A stretch of DNA of 64,000 nt, taken from the NCBI RefSeq assembly GCF_003061515.1, contig NZ_CP028924.1, positions 3,286,001 through 3,350,000 on the forward strand, in the 5' to 3' direction. Source of the DNA: Colwellia sp. Arc7-D. Its GTDB lineage: Bacteria > Pseudomonadota > Gammaproteobacteria > Enterobacterales > Alteromonadaceae. The notes beneath the pieces were generated by a model. The model was not told where the DNA came from, searched no databases, and saw only the letters and a list, made by a program, of their open reading frames with translations. Positions 8,950 to 18,808 of the stretch are shown in pieces (within the stretch, counting starts at the first letter, position 1; each line of letters begins with the position of its first letter). The position numbers and the translations under genes were made by a program.

Positions 8950-9129
8950 CTCACTTACCCTCTTTAACTCATTCATACCAAATAAAATAAACAATCGAAC
9001 ACATCTAAGTGACCGAAACTGTTAATCATTACATTTTTCAAAAAATGTACTATAGCAATGTTCAAAGTAGGTCAGCGATTTTATTTAATAAATTATTAAA
9101 GATTAATAGCAAGGAAGGTAATACGAAGC

Positions 9130-9159
9130 GTTGGAGTGGGAGTTGGAGTTGGAGTTGGT
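9130..9159. repeat. GGAGTT tandem repeat
   Basis: About four imperfect copies of the hexamer GGAGTT run through 9130-9159. Such hexamer tracts can vary in copy number by slippage, but here the tract is not in a gene. Confidence 0.6.
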
Positions 9160-9209
9160 ATAAATATTACACTACAAAATAAGGTTTCAGCAATTTGTTA
9201 ACATAATTA

Positions 9210-9261
9210 TATAGCTGCGATTCCAAGTTGAGCTATTAACTCAGTCTAAAACGCAGCTATA
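9210..9261. repeat. inverted repeat downstream of lysS
   Basis: TATAGCTGCG (9210-9219) and CGCAGCTATA (9252-9261) are perfect reverse complements with a 32-base spacer that itself contains a small dyad. It lies about 100 bases past the lysS stop. No T-run follows, so a role in termination is uncertain. Confidence 0.45.
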
Positions 9262-9264
9262 AAT

Positions 9265-9320
9265 ATTTTGTTAATATTATTTTGTTAATATTATTTTGTT
9301 AATATTGTTGTGTTAATAAT
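9265..9320. repeat. 14-bp AT-rich tandem repeat
   Basis: ATTTTGTTAATATT occurs three times back to back (9265-9278, 9279-9292, 9293-9306), followed by one degenerate copy to 9320. It lies directly downstream of lysS. Confidence 0.8.
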
Positions 9321-9363
9321 ATTTTTAACCAGTACCGACATAGATACTGGCTAAAAAATATAT

Positions 9364-10905
9364 TTACTCAGCTAATGGACGCATGTGAGGGAACAATATA
9401 ACGTCTTTAATCGTTGGTGAATCTGTGAATAACATCACTAATCGATCAATACCAATACCTTCACCAGCAGTTGGTGGTAAACCGTATTCAAGCGCTTGAA
9501 TATAATCTGCGTCATAATGCATTGCTTCATCATCACCCGCGTCTTTACCCGCTACTTGGTTTTGGAAACGTGCAGCTTGGTCTTCAGCATCGTTAAGCTC
9601 TGAGAAACCATTGGCTAATTCGCGTCCACCAACGAAGAATTCAAAACGATCAGTTATGAATGGGTTGTCATCATTACGACGTGCTAATGGAGAAACTTCC
9701 CACGGATATTCTGTGATAAACGTAGGTTGGTCAAGCATATGCTCCGCAACTTCTTCAAATATTTCACAAATATATTTACCTGCACCCCAAACTTTCGACG
9801 CGTCAGTTTCTTTCACGCCAACAGCTTTTGCCATTGCTTTAAGCGCGTCAAAGTTAGCTTCAGGGTTACGTAAAACATTTTCGTCTAAATCATTACCGTG
9901 CAATAAAATCGCATCAACCATTGATAAACGAGTAAACTTTTGGCCAAAGTCATAGAACTTCTCTTCTACTACTTCACCATCAGCGTTTTTAACCGTATTA
10001 CGAATAACAGAAGACCCCATTACGTCTTCAGCTAGTGTACGTAGCATGTCTTCAGTAAGGTTCATAAGGTCATGGTAATCAGCATAAGCTTGATAGAATT
10101 CAATCATAGTGAATTCTGGGTTATGACGTGTTGATAAACCTTCGTTACGGAAGTTACGGTTAATCTCAAATACTTTTTCAAACCCACCTACAACCAAACG
10201 TTTTAAATAAAGCTCTGGTGCGATACGCATATACATTTGAATGTCTAAGGCATTATGAAAAGTTTCAAAAGGCTTAGCTGATGCGCCACCAGGAATAGTT
10301 TGTAGCATAGGTGTTTCAACTTCCATAAAATCACGGTCAGTTAAAAATTTACGAATACCATCAACAATTTTTGAGCGAATTTTAAAGGTATTACGGGTAT
10401 CTTCGTTGATGATCAAATCAACGTAACGTTGACGATATTTTGTTTCAACGTCTGATAAACCGTGAAATTTTTCTGGTAATGGACGTAACGATTTAGTTAA
10501 CAGCTCGTATTTATCCATATTAACGTACAAGTCACCTTTACCCGACATATGCATAGTACCGGTAACACCGATAATATCGCCAATATCTAAAGTGCCCCAA
10601 CGCTCTTTAATATCTTTTTGCACTGTTTTGTGGGCATAAGCTTGAATGCGACCTGTCATATCTTGCAATACTAAGAATGGACCACGTTTAGCCATAACAC
10701 GACCAGCAATGCTGTAAAGACCAGTTTCAGCTTCAAGCGTTTCTTTATCTTTTTCACCGTGTTCAGCTTGTAAATCAGCAGCATAGTGTTTTCGGTCAAA
10801 CTTATTAGGGTGGCCATTAGCCGGACAGTTTTCTCGAATTTTTACTAATTTGCCACGACGCTCGGCAATCAACTTGTTTTCGTCTTGGTTTGCTTGATCA
10901 GTCAT
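9364..10905 (-). CDS. lysS: lysyl-tRNA synthetase, class II
   Basis: LysS charges tRNA-Lys with lysine. The 513-residue protein has the N-terminal anticodon-binding OB domain (near residues 65-150) and the class II catalytic core. Visible core features include [26 protein letters not shown] (motif 2 region) and motif 3, [11 protein letters not shown], near 483-493. Length agrees with E. coli LysS (505). It is last in the order dsbC-recJ-prfB-lysS, 49 bases after prfB, the same order as the E. coli xerD-dsbC-recJ-prfB-lysS operon. Confidence 0.97.
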   Translation of the reverse strand: MTDQANQDENKLIAERRGKLVKIRENCPANGHPNKFDRKHYAADLQAEHGEKDKETLEAETGLYSIAGRVMAKRGPFLVLQDMTGRIQAYAHKTVQKDIKERWGTLDIGDIIGVTGTMHMSGKGDLYVNMDKYELLTKSLRPLPEKFHGLSDVETKYRQRYVDLIINEDTRNTFKIRSKIVDGIRKFLTDRDFMEVETPMLQTIPGGASAKPFETFHNALDIQMYMRIAPELYLKRLVVGGFEKVFEINRNFRNEGLSTRHNPEFTMIEFYQAYADYHDLMNLTEDMLRTLAEDVMGSSVIRNTVKNADGEVVEEKFYDFGQKFTRLSMVDAILLHGNDLDENVLRNPEANFDALKAMAKAVGVKETDASKVWGAGKYICEIFEEVAEHMLDQPTFITEYPWEVSPLARRNDDNPFITDRFEFFVGGRELANGFSELNDAEDQAARFQNQVAGKDAGDDEAMHYDADYIQALEYGLPPTAGEGIGIDRLVMLFTDSPTIKDVILFPHMRPLAE

Positions 10906-10954
10906 TTTATTTCTCGTGTTTAACGTAATATTGCTATTTAAATTAATGAAATTA

Positions 10955-12053
10955 TTATAAGCCAGATTTTAAACTAGCTTCTAGAAATTTGTTTAAGTCA
11001 CCATCCAATACGGCTTGCGTATTTCGATTTTCGACTCCGGTACGTAAATCTTTAATGCGACTGTCATCTAATACATAAGAGCGTATTTGGCTGCCCCATC
11101 CGATATCAGACTTTCCGTCTTCTAACTCTTGTTTACCTTCGTTCTGTTTTTGCATTTCCATTTCATACAACTTAGCTTTTAAAAGCTTCATCGCTGTTGC
11201 ACGGTTTTTATGCTGAGAACGATCCGCCTGACAAGCCACTACTGCACCTGTTGGTTCATGGGTAATACGTATGGCAGAATCTGTTTTGTTAACATGTTGA
11301 CCACCGGCACCAGAAGCACGAAAGGTATCTATGCGAAGATCTGCTGGGTTAATATCAATTTCGATATTGTCGTCAATTTCTGGGTAGATAAAAGCAGAAG
11401 CAAACGAAGTATGTCGACGGCCACTAGAGTCAAACGGTGATTTGCGTACTAAACGATGTACGCCGGTTTCTGTTCGCAGCCAACCAAAAGCATATTCGCC
11501 GGTGTATTTAATAGTACAACCTTTAATGCCGGCGACATCTCCGCCGGTCACTTCAATCGCTTCGGTTTTATAACCGTTGGCTTCACCCCAGCGTAAATAC
11601 ATACGCATGAGCATTTCAGCCCAATCTTGTGCTTCTGTACCGCCTGAGCCTGACTGAATATCTAAGTAGCAGTTATTCGCATCGTGCTCGCCAGAGAACA
11701 TACGGCGAAACTCTAACTTTTCAAGGCTAGTTTCTAACGCTTTTGTTTCCGCTTCGGCATCATTAAAAGTTTCTTCGTCTTCAGCTTCAACAGCAAGCTC
11801 CACTAAGCCTTCGATATCTTCACAACCTGAATCCATCTCGTCAATGGTTTCAACAACGGCTTCTAATGCCGCGCGCTCACGACCCAATGCTTGTGCACGC
11901 TCTGGATCATTCCATACATCTGCTGATTCTAACTCGCGTGAAACTTCAACCAAACGTTCTGACTTTTGATCGTAGTCAAAGGTACCCCCGAAGCAAATTG
12001 GTGCGTTCGCGAATTTCTTTAACTTTATTGAGTACTGGGTTAACTTCTAACAT
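10955..12053 (-). CDS. prfB: peptide chain release factor 2, with programmed +1 frameshift
   Basis: RF2 recognises UGA and UAA stop codons and triggers peptide release. The gene starts at ATG 12053, runs 25 codons to an in-frame TGA at 11976-11978, and continues in the +1 frame (GAC at 11975-11977), giving 365 residues, the same as E. coli RF2. The stop-recognition SPF falls at residues 205-207 and the catalytic GGQ at 250-252, at E. coli positions. The start [19 protein letters not shown] and the junction LRGYL/DYD also match the family. It is a working gene, not a frameshifted pseudogene: low RF2 lets the ribosome shift and so raises RF2 synthesis. Confidence 0.97.
11975..11990 (-). promoter_or_regulatory. 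prfB autoregulatory +1 frameshift site
   Basis: On the minus strand the sequence reads CGGGGGTACCTTTGAC. The purine run acts as an internal Shine-Dalgarno element just before the slippery CTT, which is followed by the UGA stop and C. This is the classic RF2 recoding signal: the ribosome slips from CUU to UUU and reads GAC. Confidence 0.95.
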
Positions 12054-12262
12054 ACTTTTTACTGATACGCCGTCATGGATGAATATAATGGGTGAATATA
12101 GTTGCTAAATATAACAAAAAAAACAGTCGCGCATTGTAGCTTAATTATACGACTAAATAAACGCTTCCTTATGCTTTGAAATATCATTTTTATTATATTA
12201 TTGTGTCCAAATAATGTCACTAATGCTCTATAAGGTTTTGTTGATCTTTGTGTGCCCAAAAT

Positions 12263-14011
12263 TCAGTCTAATTGCTCTACCATTAATTGTACTGTTTGCT
12301 TGCCACGAAACTCATTTATATCTAACCGATACGCTAACTTAACTTGCTTTGCTTGATTGTCTGGCCAGCGTTTGATATCAACATTGAACGCAATAGCATC
12401 AAAAATTTGTTGATCTTTTTCTACTACTAACTTTAAATGTTTTTCGCCAACAATACGTTGTTGAACTAAGTTAAAAACATCATCAAATACCGGCTCTGGA
12501 AAATTTTGCCCCCAGGGGCCAGCTTCACGTAATATTTCTGCAAAGGCTAGGGTCATATCGTTGGTTAATAGCTCACCATCTGAAGAGATTATTCCTGTAA
12601 GTGCTTCTTCACTTAGCCATTGCTGAGCATATTTTTCAAATAGAATTGAAAATTGTTGAAATTGATCAGCTTCTATCGATAAGCCCGCAGCCATAGCATG
12701 CCCGCCAAACTTTATAATAATTCCGGGGTGCTGACTGTCAATGTACTCTAGTAAATCACGTATATGTAAGCCAGGAATGGATCGTGCAGAGCCCTTAATC
12801 TCGGTATTGTTAGTTTCAATGCTATTACTATCAAGGTCATCATTACCCTTAGCAAAAACAATACTAGGACGATGATATTTTTCTTTTAACCGCCCGGCAA
12901 CAATGCCAATGACACCCTGATGCCAATCGCTATGAAACAAACTTATACCATTGGGTAAATTGTCTTCACTAAACTTTAGGCTAGCCAAAACTTGCTCTGC
13001 CTCAATTTGCATACCTTGTTCTATTTCTCTGCGCGCTTTATTTAAATCATCCAAATCGGCTGCCATAACTCTTGCAGTAGACAAGTCATTTGCTAGTAAA
13101 CAATTAATACCAAAAGCCATATCATCTAAACGCCCTGCTGCATTTATTCGCGGTCCTAAGGCAAAACCAAAATCACTCGCTACTAATTTTTGCTGATTTT
13201 TACCAGCAATTTCAATTAGCGCCTGTATGCCTGGTCGAGTAGCACCAGCGCGAATTCGTTTTAATCCTTGTTCAACTAGAATGCGATTATTAGCATCAAG
13301 TGACACCACATCAGCGACTGTGCCTAAGGCAACTAAATCAAGTAATTGCGCTATATTAGGTTCTTTAATACCTTGTTGCTCAAACCAGTTTTGTTCACGC
13401 AAATATTTTCTTAATGCCAACATAAAGTAGAACGCCACACCCACTCCGGCTAACGATTTACTGGCAAAATTACAACCGCGTTGGTTAGGGTTAACAATGG
13501 CATCGGCAGGGGGTGTTTCTGCTCCGGGTAAGTGGTGATCAGTAACCACAACTTGTAGCCCTAATTCTTTTGCTCTTTTAACGCCAGCGATACAACTAAT
13601 GCCATTATCAACAGTGACTAATACTTGCGCGCCTTGTGAAGCCGCAATATCAACTATTTCAGGGGTTAGGCCATAACCATATTTAAACCGATTAGGTACT
13701 AAAAAATGATGGTTTGTGGAACCTAACATTCGTAATGCTTCCATCATTAGCGCGGTACTGGTAGCGCCATCGGCATCAAAGTCACCTATTACGGTAATAT
13801 TCTTTTTATCTTTGAGCGCTTGATATAAAAGCTCACAAGCCTCTGGCAAACCTTTTAAAGAATCAACAGCACATAAATGAGACGCGGTTAATTCAAGTTG
13901 GTCTTTGCTGGTAACACCACGACGTGCATATAGTTGTCGAACAATAGGATGCAAGGTAGCAGGTAAATGCTCATCGTTTACCTGATCTCGACGTATGATC
14001 TCTTTATGCAT
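12263..14011 (-). CDS. recJ: single-stranded-DNA exonuclease RecJ
   Basis: RecJ degrades single-stranded DNA 5' to 3' in recombination and mismatch repair. The start is placed at ATG 14011, with AAGGTG just upstream, giving MHKEIIRRDQVND and 582 residues (E. coli 577); the frame continues upstream to 14068, but the added residues are unlike RecJ. The DHH-family metal residues are visible: GDFDADGATSTALMMEAL (motif I), VVTDHH (motif III) and a C-terminal DHHA1-like segment with the KFGGHAMAAGLSI motif near residue 400. It lies between dsbC and prfB, as in E. coli. Confidence 0.95.
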   Translation of the reverse strand: MHKEIIRRDQVNDEHLPATLHPIVRQLYARRGVTSKDQLELTASHLCAVDSLKGLPEACELLYQALKDKKNITVIGDFDADGATSTALMMEALRMLGSTNHHFLVPNRFKYGYGLTPEIVDIAASQGAQVLVTVDNGISCIAGVKRAKELGLQVVVTDHHLPGAETPPADAIVNPNQRGCNFASKSLAGVGVAFYFMLALRKYLREQNWFEQQGIKEPNIAQLLDLVALGTVADVVSLDANNRILVEQGLKRIRAGATRPGIQALIEIAGKNQQKLVASDFGFALGPRINAAGRLDDMAFGINCLLANDLSTARVMAADLDDLNKARREIEQGMQIEAEQVLASLKFSEDNLPNGISLFHSDWHQGVIGIVAGRLKEKYHRPSIVFAKGNDDLDSNSIETNNTEIKGSARSIPGLHIRDLLEYIDSQHPGIIIKFGGHAMAAGLSIEADQFQQFSILFEKYAQQWLSEEALTGIISSDGELLTNDMTLAFAEILREAGPWGQNFPEPVFDDVFNLVQQRIVGEKHLKLVVEKDQQIFDAIAFNVDIKRWPDNQAKQVKLAYRLDINEFRGKQTVQLMVEQLD

Positions 14012-14123
14012 GATGCACCTTATTATGTGAAACGCTAGAAACAAAAATGGCAAGTGATTACTTGCCATTTTCTGATAGAAATACTGTTAGACCAAACTAA
14101 AAAGTTGCTTAATCGTTTAGCTA

Positions 14124-14921
14124 TTAACCACCTTGTTGAGTGGTTTCTAGTAACGTAAATAGTTTGTCTGGGTCTTGATAGCCTGGCACCATCATGCCAT
14201 TTTCAAGTATAATTGCAGGTGTACCCGTTACGCCAACTTGACGGCCAAAGTTAAACTCTTCTTCAATAGGCATTTCACAAATACGTGCAGCAACTGATGA
14301 GCCACTTTTAGCTTTAGTTAATGCTGACCCAGCATCTTCATGACACCAAATTGAGCGTAAATCTTTAAAACCTTGTGAATAGCCACCGTTTCTATCTTTA
14401 ACACCAGCACGAGGATAAGCTAAATAACGTACGGTTATGCCTTTATCGTTGTAAGCATCCATTTGCTCATGCATTTTTCGACAGTAACCACAGGTGATAT
14501 CAGTAAATACTGTTACTACATGCTTTTCGTTTTTTGCCGGGTAAACAATCATAGAGTCAGTAAATTTAACCATGCCATCAACACGAACTTGCGCTAAGCT
14601 TTCTTCAGTTAAATTACTCACGGTATCGCCTAAGCCATACATTTTACCATGCAATAAAAAATTACCATCAGCGCTTGCATAAAACAAACCTTGATCTGTT
14701 AACACTTCTACCATGCCTGCCATCTTTGATGGCTTAATGCTCGCAACATTAAAGCCTAAAGATTGTGTAAGCTTTGCTTTAACCGCTGCAATCTCTGGTG
14801 ACTGTGTCTGAGCTAACATTACACTATTATTTGATGGCGAAGCCGGCTCTGCATAAGCAGCCACATTGTGAGTTAAACTCAGCACACCAAGTGCTGCAAC
14901 CAATAAAAATTTCTGATACAT
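14124..14921 (-). CDS. dsbC: thiol:disulfide isomerase DsbC
   Basis: DsbC is a periplasmic dimeric isomerase that corrects wrong disulfide bonds. From ATG 14921 (GGA seven bases upstream) the protein has 265 residues: a signal peptide MYQKFLLVAALGVLSL... ending near AYA, an N-terminal dimerisation domain, and a thioredoxin domain with the active site Cys144-Gly-Tyr-Cys147. A cis-proline segment (GVTGTPAIIL) follows, and two further cysteines (SIWCHED, ARICEMP) correspond to the structural disulfide. An ATG four codons earlier is also in frame. It is the first gene of the dsbC-recJ-prfB-lysS group. Confidence 0.95.
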   Translation of the reverse strand: MYQKFLLVAALGVLSLTHNVAAYAEPASPSNNSVMLAQTQSPEIAAVKAKLTQSLGFNVASIKPSKMAGMVEVLTDQGLFYASADGNFLLHGKMYGLGDTVSNLTEESLAQVRVDGMVKFTDSMIVYPAKNEKHVVTVFTDITCGYCRKMHEQMDAYNDKGITVRYLAYPRAGVKDRNGGYSQGFKDLRSIWCHEDAGSALTKAKSGSSVAARICEMPIEEEFNFGRQVGVTGTPAIILENGMMVPGYQDPDKLFTLLETTQQGG

Positions 14922-15193
14922 AAGTAAATCCATACCTTAATGAATAAGCGGAAACTAGCGGAAAATTACAATTGCAATTTTAGTTAAATACAAAGACCGC
15001 TCTAATGCCGCTAAAATTACAGTGAAAACAGCATAATTGCAATAACACTAAGTCCATCGATAACGAATATTTACAATAAAGGTTTTAATTCTCTGGTCAT
15101 GCAAAGCTTCTTATTTACTGAGATTTTGTTAAAATCTCGGCATTAGCTCACCAACCATCGAAAGTGGTTTGTATAAAACTCGGTAACTTATCA

Positions 15194-15718
15194 ATGAACA
15201 TCGCATTATTTTACGGCTCAACCACGTGTTATACCGAAATAGCAGCAGAAAAAATTCAAGCAGAACTCGGTGCTGATATTGTCAGTTTATTTAATATTAA
15301 AGATACGCCATTAGCTGAAATGGAAAATCACGATATTTTAATTTTAGGTATTTCTACTTGGGACTATGGTGAAATTCAAGAAGATTGGGAGTCACACTGG
15401 CCTGAAATTGCCAATATAGATCTCGAAGGTAAAATAATTGCCTTATATGGCATGGGCGATCAAATTGGCTACACCGATTGGTTTCAAGATGCATTAGGCA
15501 TGTTACATGAACAAGTACTGGCTCAAGGCGGTTATGTTATCGGTTATTGGCCAAATGAAGGTTATGAATTTGCAGAATCGAAAGCGTTAACCGAAAACAA
15601 ACAACAGTTTGTTGGTTTAGCTCTAGATGAAGACAATCAATACAATGCCAGTGAAGAGCGTATTACACTTTGGTGCCAACAAATTAACCTTGAAATTGCA
15701 GATATTCTAGCGGATTAA
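15194..15718 (+). CDS. fldB: flavodoxin FldB
   Basis: FldB is a small FMN electron carrier. The protein from ATG 15194 has 174 residues (E. coli FldB 173) and begins [21 protein letters not shown], with the phosphate-binding loop GSTTCYTE at 8-15. Later segments [12 protein letters not shown] and [14 protein letters not shown] line the flavin. FldB rather than FldA is indicated by the CYTE loop and the QEDWE segment. An upstream in-frame start at 15164 adds 10 residues foreign to the family. It is divergent from dsbC; in E. coli fldB is divergent from xerD, which is absent here. Confidence 0.94.
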   Translation: MNIALFYGSTTCYTEIAAEKIQAELGADIVSLFNIKDTPLAEMENHDILILGISTWDYGEIQEDWESHWPEIANIDLEGKIIALYGMGDQIGYTDWFQDALGMLHEQVLAQGGYVIGYWPNEGYEFAESKALTENKQQFVGLALDEDNQYNASEERITLWCQQINLEIADILAD

Positions 15719-15819
15719 GCTAAATATCATAATAAATAGACAAATTTGGCAAGATCTTTAGGATAAATTTGATTTTGCCATTATAATCCGCGTTATTAAT
15801 CCCCAAAGAAAATTATTAC

Positions 15820-17055
15820 ATGTTTGAGCAGTTTGACCTAGATTCCGCATTATTAGGCGGCGTTGAAAATGCAGGCTTTAAAAAGCCAACGTCTATCCAA
15901 GAATTAGTACTTCCAGTCGCTATGACAGGCAAAGACGTATTAGCTTCAGCCCCAACAGGAACCGGAAAAACAGCGGCTTTCCTTTTACCCGCTGCTCAAC
16001 ACTTGCTCGACTATCCACGTCGAGGTTCAGGTTTTCCGCGTGTACTCATTTTGTCACCAACACGCGAACTTGCCATACAAACTCATGAACAATGTGAGAA
16101 ATTAACCGCGCTAACTAGCATTAAATCTGCAGTTATTACCGGTGGTGTTAATTATGGCAGCCATAAAGAAGTGCTAACAGGTAACACCGATATTTTAGTT
16201 GCTACACCTGGCCGTTTAATGGAATACATTGAAAGCGAACAGTTTGATAGCCGTGAAATTGAAATTTTGATTTTAGATGAAGCTGACCGCATGCTTGCAA
16301 TGGGCTTTGCTGAAACCATTAATCGCATTGTTGGCGAAGCACGCTGGCGTAAACAAACCATGCTGTTTTCTGCAACACTCGAAGGTGCTGCGGTAGTGCG
16401 TTTTTCTCGCGAACTTTTAAACGATCCGGTATTTTTAGAAGCAAATCCTTCTCGTAAAGAAAAAGCAAAAATACATCAGTGGATGCACTTAGCTGACGAC
16501 AAAGATCATAAATTCGCCTTATTGATGAACATATTGCAGCAAGAAGAAGTTGAACGTGTACTTGTTTTTGCTAATAAACGTGAAACCGTACAGTATCTTT
16601 CAGGCAAACTTTATGCTGAAAACATGCCTTGCGTATGGCTTGAAGGCAAAATGCAACAAGACAAACGTAACACCTCAGTAGAACGTTTACGTAATGGTAC
16701 GGTAAATGTTTTAGTGGCAACCGATGTAGCTGAACGTGGTCTAGATATTGACGATATAACCCATGTAATAAATTTTGATATGCCACGCACTGCTGATATA
16801 TATTTGCATCGCATTGGCCGTACAGGTCGTGCTGGCAACAAAGGCACCGCTATTTCATTAGTTGAAGCACATGATATGACTGTTATAGGTAAAATCGAAC
16901 GCTACATTAAAGAGCGCTTACCTAGACGAGTGATTGAAACGTTAAGACCGAAATATAAAGAAGCACGTGTTGCCACCAAAAAGACCAAAGTGAAAAGAAC
17001 TGTGGCACAAAAGAAAGCGAAAGCGAAAAAAATGGCTAAACGAACAAAAAGTTAA
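15820..17055 (+). CDS. srmB: DEAD-box RNA helicase SrmB
   Basis: SrmB unwinds RNA during early assembly of the 50S ribosomal subunit. The 411 residues contain the whole DEAD-box set: the Q motif near residue 25, Walker A APTGTGKT, PTRELA, GG, DEAD within LILDEADRML, SAT in LFSATLEGAA, and HRIGRTGRAG. Details such as RWRKQTMLFSATLEG and KIHQWMHLADD are specific to SrmB among the five E. coli DEAD proteins. The tail is strongly basic (KKTKVKRTVAQKKAKAKK) but shorter than in E. coli (444 residues). A strong terminator follows. Confidence 0.95.
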   Translation: MFEQFDLDSALLGGVENAGFKKPTSIQELVLPVAMTGKDVLASAPTGTGKTAAFLLPAAQHLLDYPRRGSGFPRVLILSPTRELAIQTHEQCEKLTALTSIKSAVITGGVNYGSHKEVLTGNTDILVATPGRLMEYIESEQFDSREIEILILDEADRMLAMGFAETINRIVGEARWRKQTMLFSATLEGAAVVRFSRELLNDPVFLEANPSRKEKAKIHQWMHLADDKDHKFALLMNILQQEEVERVLVFANKRETVQYLSGKLYAENMPCVWLEGKMQQDKRNTSVERLRNGTVNVLVATDVAERGLDIDDITHVINFDMPRTADIYLHRIGRTGRAGNKGTAISLVEAHDMTVIGKIERYIKERLPRRVIETLRPKYKEARVATKKTKVKRTVAQKKAKAKKMAKRTKS

Positions 17056-17085
17056 AGCTCGCTTATAAACCACGCTTTAAACACC

Positions 17086-17117
17086 AAAAACCTAAACGGA
17101 TTCGTTTAGGTTTTTTT
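17086..17117 (+). terminator. intrinsic terminator of srmB
   Basis: CCTAAACG (17091-17098), a four-base loop and CGTTTAGG (17103-17110) form a hairpin preceded by five A and followed by seven T. Confidence 0.93.
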
Positions 17118-17439
17118 GTATTTAAAACACTAGATCAATTCAGTATTGTTGAGATTTTCAATTATGTTCATGAGTAAATTCCAAGACTAATGTCAGCAGA
17201 AATAATTACTTGTATAGGGTGAGATGAATCTTTACTATAAATTTTAAAGAATTAAGTGTTCTACTTTTTCATGAGGATAAATGGATTAACCCATGACATA
17301 AAATTTAAGCAGTAATGATGTTAACGATAAATTTTATAGTACTGTCTTTTTTCATTCTAACCATCAAAAATGAGTAAAAATCAATCGACTTAAAACGGAT
17401 ATATGTCCGTTTATCCTATTTACTGTTAAGGAGTTTCAC
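17118..17439. other. intergenic region upstream of the M20 gene
   Basis: I see no gene here. A small hairpin, AAACGGA (17393-17399) with TCCGTTT (17406-17412), lies about 30 bases before the start of the amidohydrolase gene and would sit in its 5' leader, ahead of the AAGGAG ribosome-binding site. Confidence 0.5.
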
Positions 17440-18726
17440 ATGAAGTGTTCATCAATGAGTTTGGCTTTTCTACTGGGTATTGCTACTTTCAGCAGTGCGC
17501 AGGCGCAACAACCCGTCGCCATTTCAGCCCAACTTGAGCAAAAGGTAATAGAATGGCGTCGTGATTTACATCAACACCCCGAACTAAGTAATCGCGAATT
17601 TCGCACAGCTAAAGTTATAGCTAAACATCTGAAAGACTTAGGTTTAGAAGTGCAAACCGGCATTGCACATACTGGCGTTGTAGGCGTGCTAGTTGGTGGC
17701 AAACCTGGCCCTACAATAGCAATGCGCGCCGATATGGACGCGCTACCTGTTATAGAACAAACTGACCTGCCATTTAAATCCACTGCGAAATCAGAATATA
17801 GAGGCAAAGAGGTGGGTGTAATGCATGCTTGCGGTCATGACTTGCACATGGCAATGCTAATGGGGGCAGCAGAAAAGCTCACATCAATGAAAGATGAGGT
17901 TGCAGGTACTATCGTATTTATATTCCAGCCTGCCGAAGAAGGCGCACCCAATGATGAAGAAGGCGGCGCTGAACTTATGCTAAAAGAAGGTTTATTTACT
18001 AAGCATAAGCCAGAAGTTGTATTTGGTATACACGTTTGGTCTGCTGGGAATACCGGCCATATTGGTTATCGCGAAGGGCCGCTTATGGCCTCCTCAGATC
18101 GTTTTGAAATTACCGTAAAAGGTCGCCAAACTCATGGTTCTCGTCCATGGGGTGGTGTTGACCCTATCGTTGCAGCAGGACAAATCATTGGTAGCACACA
18201 AACAATTGTCAGCCGCCAGGTCAATATCACTAAAGCACCCGCTGTTATTAGCTTTGGTATTATAGAAGGTGGCGTACGTAATAATATTATTCCAGATGAA
18301 GTTTATCTTGAAGGAACTATTCGTAATTTTGATATGGACAATCGTGCGCAAATATTTAAAAACTTAAAGACCACGGCTGAAATGACTGCTAAAGCAACCG
18401 GCGCTGAAGCACATGTACACATTGACGAAGGCTACCCTGTTACCATTAATGATATAGATCTGACACGAAACATGCTGCCCACTATTGAGCGCGTTGCAGG
18501 TAAAGACAAAGTTCATGTTAACGACTTAGTTACCGGCGCAGAAGACTTCTCATTTTTCGCTCTTGAAGTTCCAGGGCTCTTTGTATTTTTGGGCGTAACA
18601 CCAGAAGGTGAAAATGCGGTAAGTGCACCAAGCAATCATTCACCGTTTTTCTATGCAGACGAAAAATCATTAAAAACGGGTACTGAGCTTTATGTCAATT
18701 GGGTATTAGATTATAACAAGCTGTAA
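17440..18726 (+). CDS. exported M20 family amidohydrolase/peptidase
   Basis: This zinc enzyme probably hydrolyses N-acyl-amino acids or related amides; it belongs to the M20D group (hippurate hydrolase, IAA-amino acid hydrolase). A signal peptide ends near residue 22 (SSAQAQ), so it acts in the periplasm. Metal-site motifs are present: RRDLHQHPELS near 40-50, ADMDALP near 97-103, HACGHD at 129-134 with Cys131 and His133, and PAEEGAP at 164-170. At 428 residues, including the signal, it is of typical length. AAGGAG precedes the ATG. The exported aminotransferase downstream may share a role in extracellular amino-acid use, but the long gap and terminator argue against one operon. Confidence 0.88.
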   Translation: MKCSSMSLAFLLGIATFSSAQAQQPVAISAQLEQKVIEWRRDLHQHPELSNREFRTAKVIAKHLKDLGLEVQTGIAHTGVVGVLVGGKPGPTIAMRADMDALPVIEQTDLPFKSTAKSEYRGKEVGVMHACGHDLHMAMLMGAAEKLTSMKDEVAGTIVFIFQPAEEGAPNDEEGGAELMLKEGLFTKHKPEVVFGIHVWSAGNTGHIGYREGPLMASSDRFEITVKGRQTHGSRPWGGVDPIVAAGQIIGSTQTIVSRQVNITKAPAVISFGIIEGGVRNNIIPDEVYLEGTIRNFDMDNRAQIFKNLKTTAEMTAKATGAEAHVHIDEGYPVTINDIDLTRNMLPTIERVAGKDKVHVNDLVTGAEDFSFFALEVPGLFVFLGVTPEGENAVSAPSNHSPFFYADEKSLKTGTELYVNWVLDYNKL

Positions 18727-18766
18727 CCCTGTCCTTAATTGCTCTTAATTCCCCCTTCAAATGAAT

Positions 18767-18808
18767 AGTAAGTGCTTAGTTAGCCAAGCACTTACTTTTC
18801 ATTTTTTT
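18767..18808 (+). terminator. intrinsic terminator of the M20 gene
   Basis: The perfect 11-base stem AGTAAGTGCTT (18767-18777) with AAGCACTTACT (18786-18796) is followed by a T-rich run. Confidence 0.88.

Larger units (their letters stand above)
8950..9363. other. repeat-rich intergenic region between lysS and the b561 gene
   Basis: I see no gene in these 414 bases. They contain a short GGAGTT repeat, a 10-bp inverted repeat and an AT-rich 14-bp tandem repeat, each listed separately. The promoter of the b561 gene should lie near 8950-9060. Confidence 0.6.

Noticed and set aside
9265..9320. 14-bp repeats as a CRISPR array
   Set aside because: The units are contiguous with no spacers and are too short; no cas genes are nearby.
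9322..9357. Hairpin after lysS as an intrinsic terminator
   Set aside because: The T-run precedes and the A-run follows the stem on both strands, the reverse of a terminator.
10955..11953. Apparent N-terminally truncated or frameshifted prfB
   Set aside because: The missing start lies upstream in another frame and is joined by the standard RF2 programmed frameshift site.
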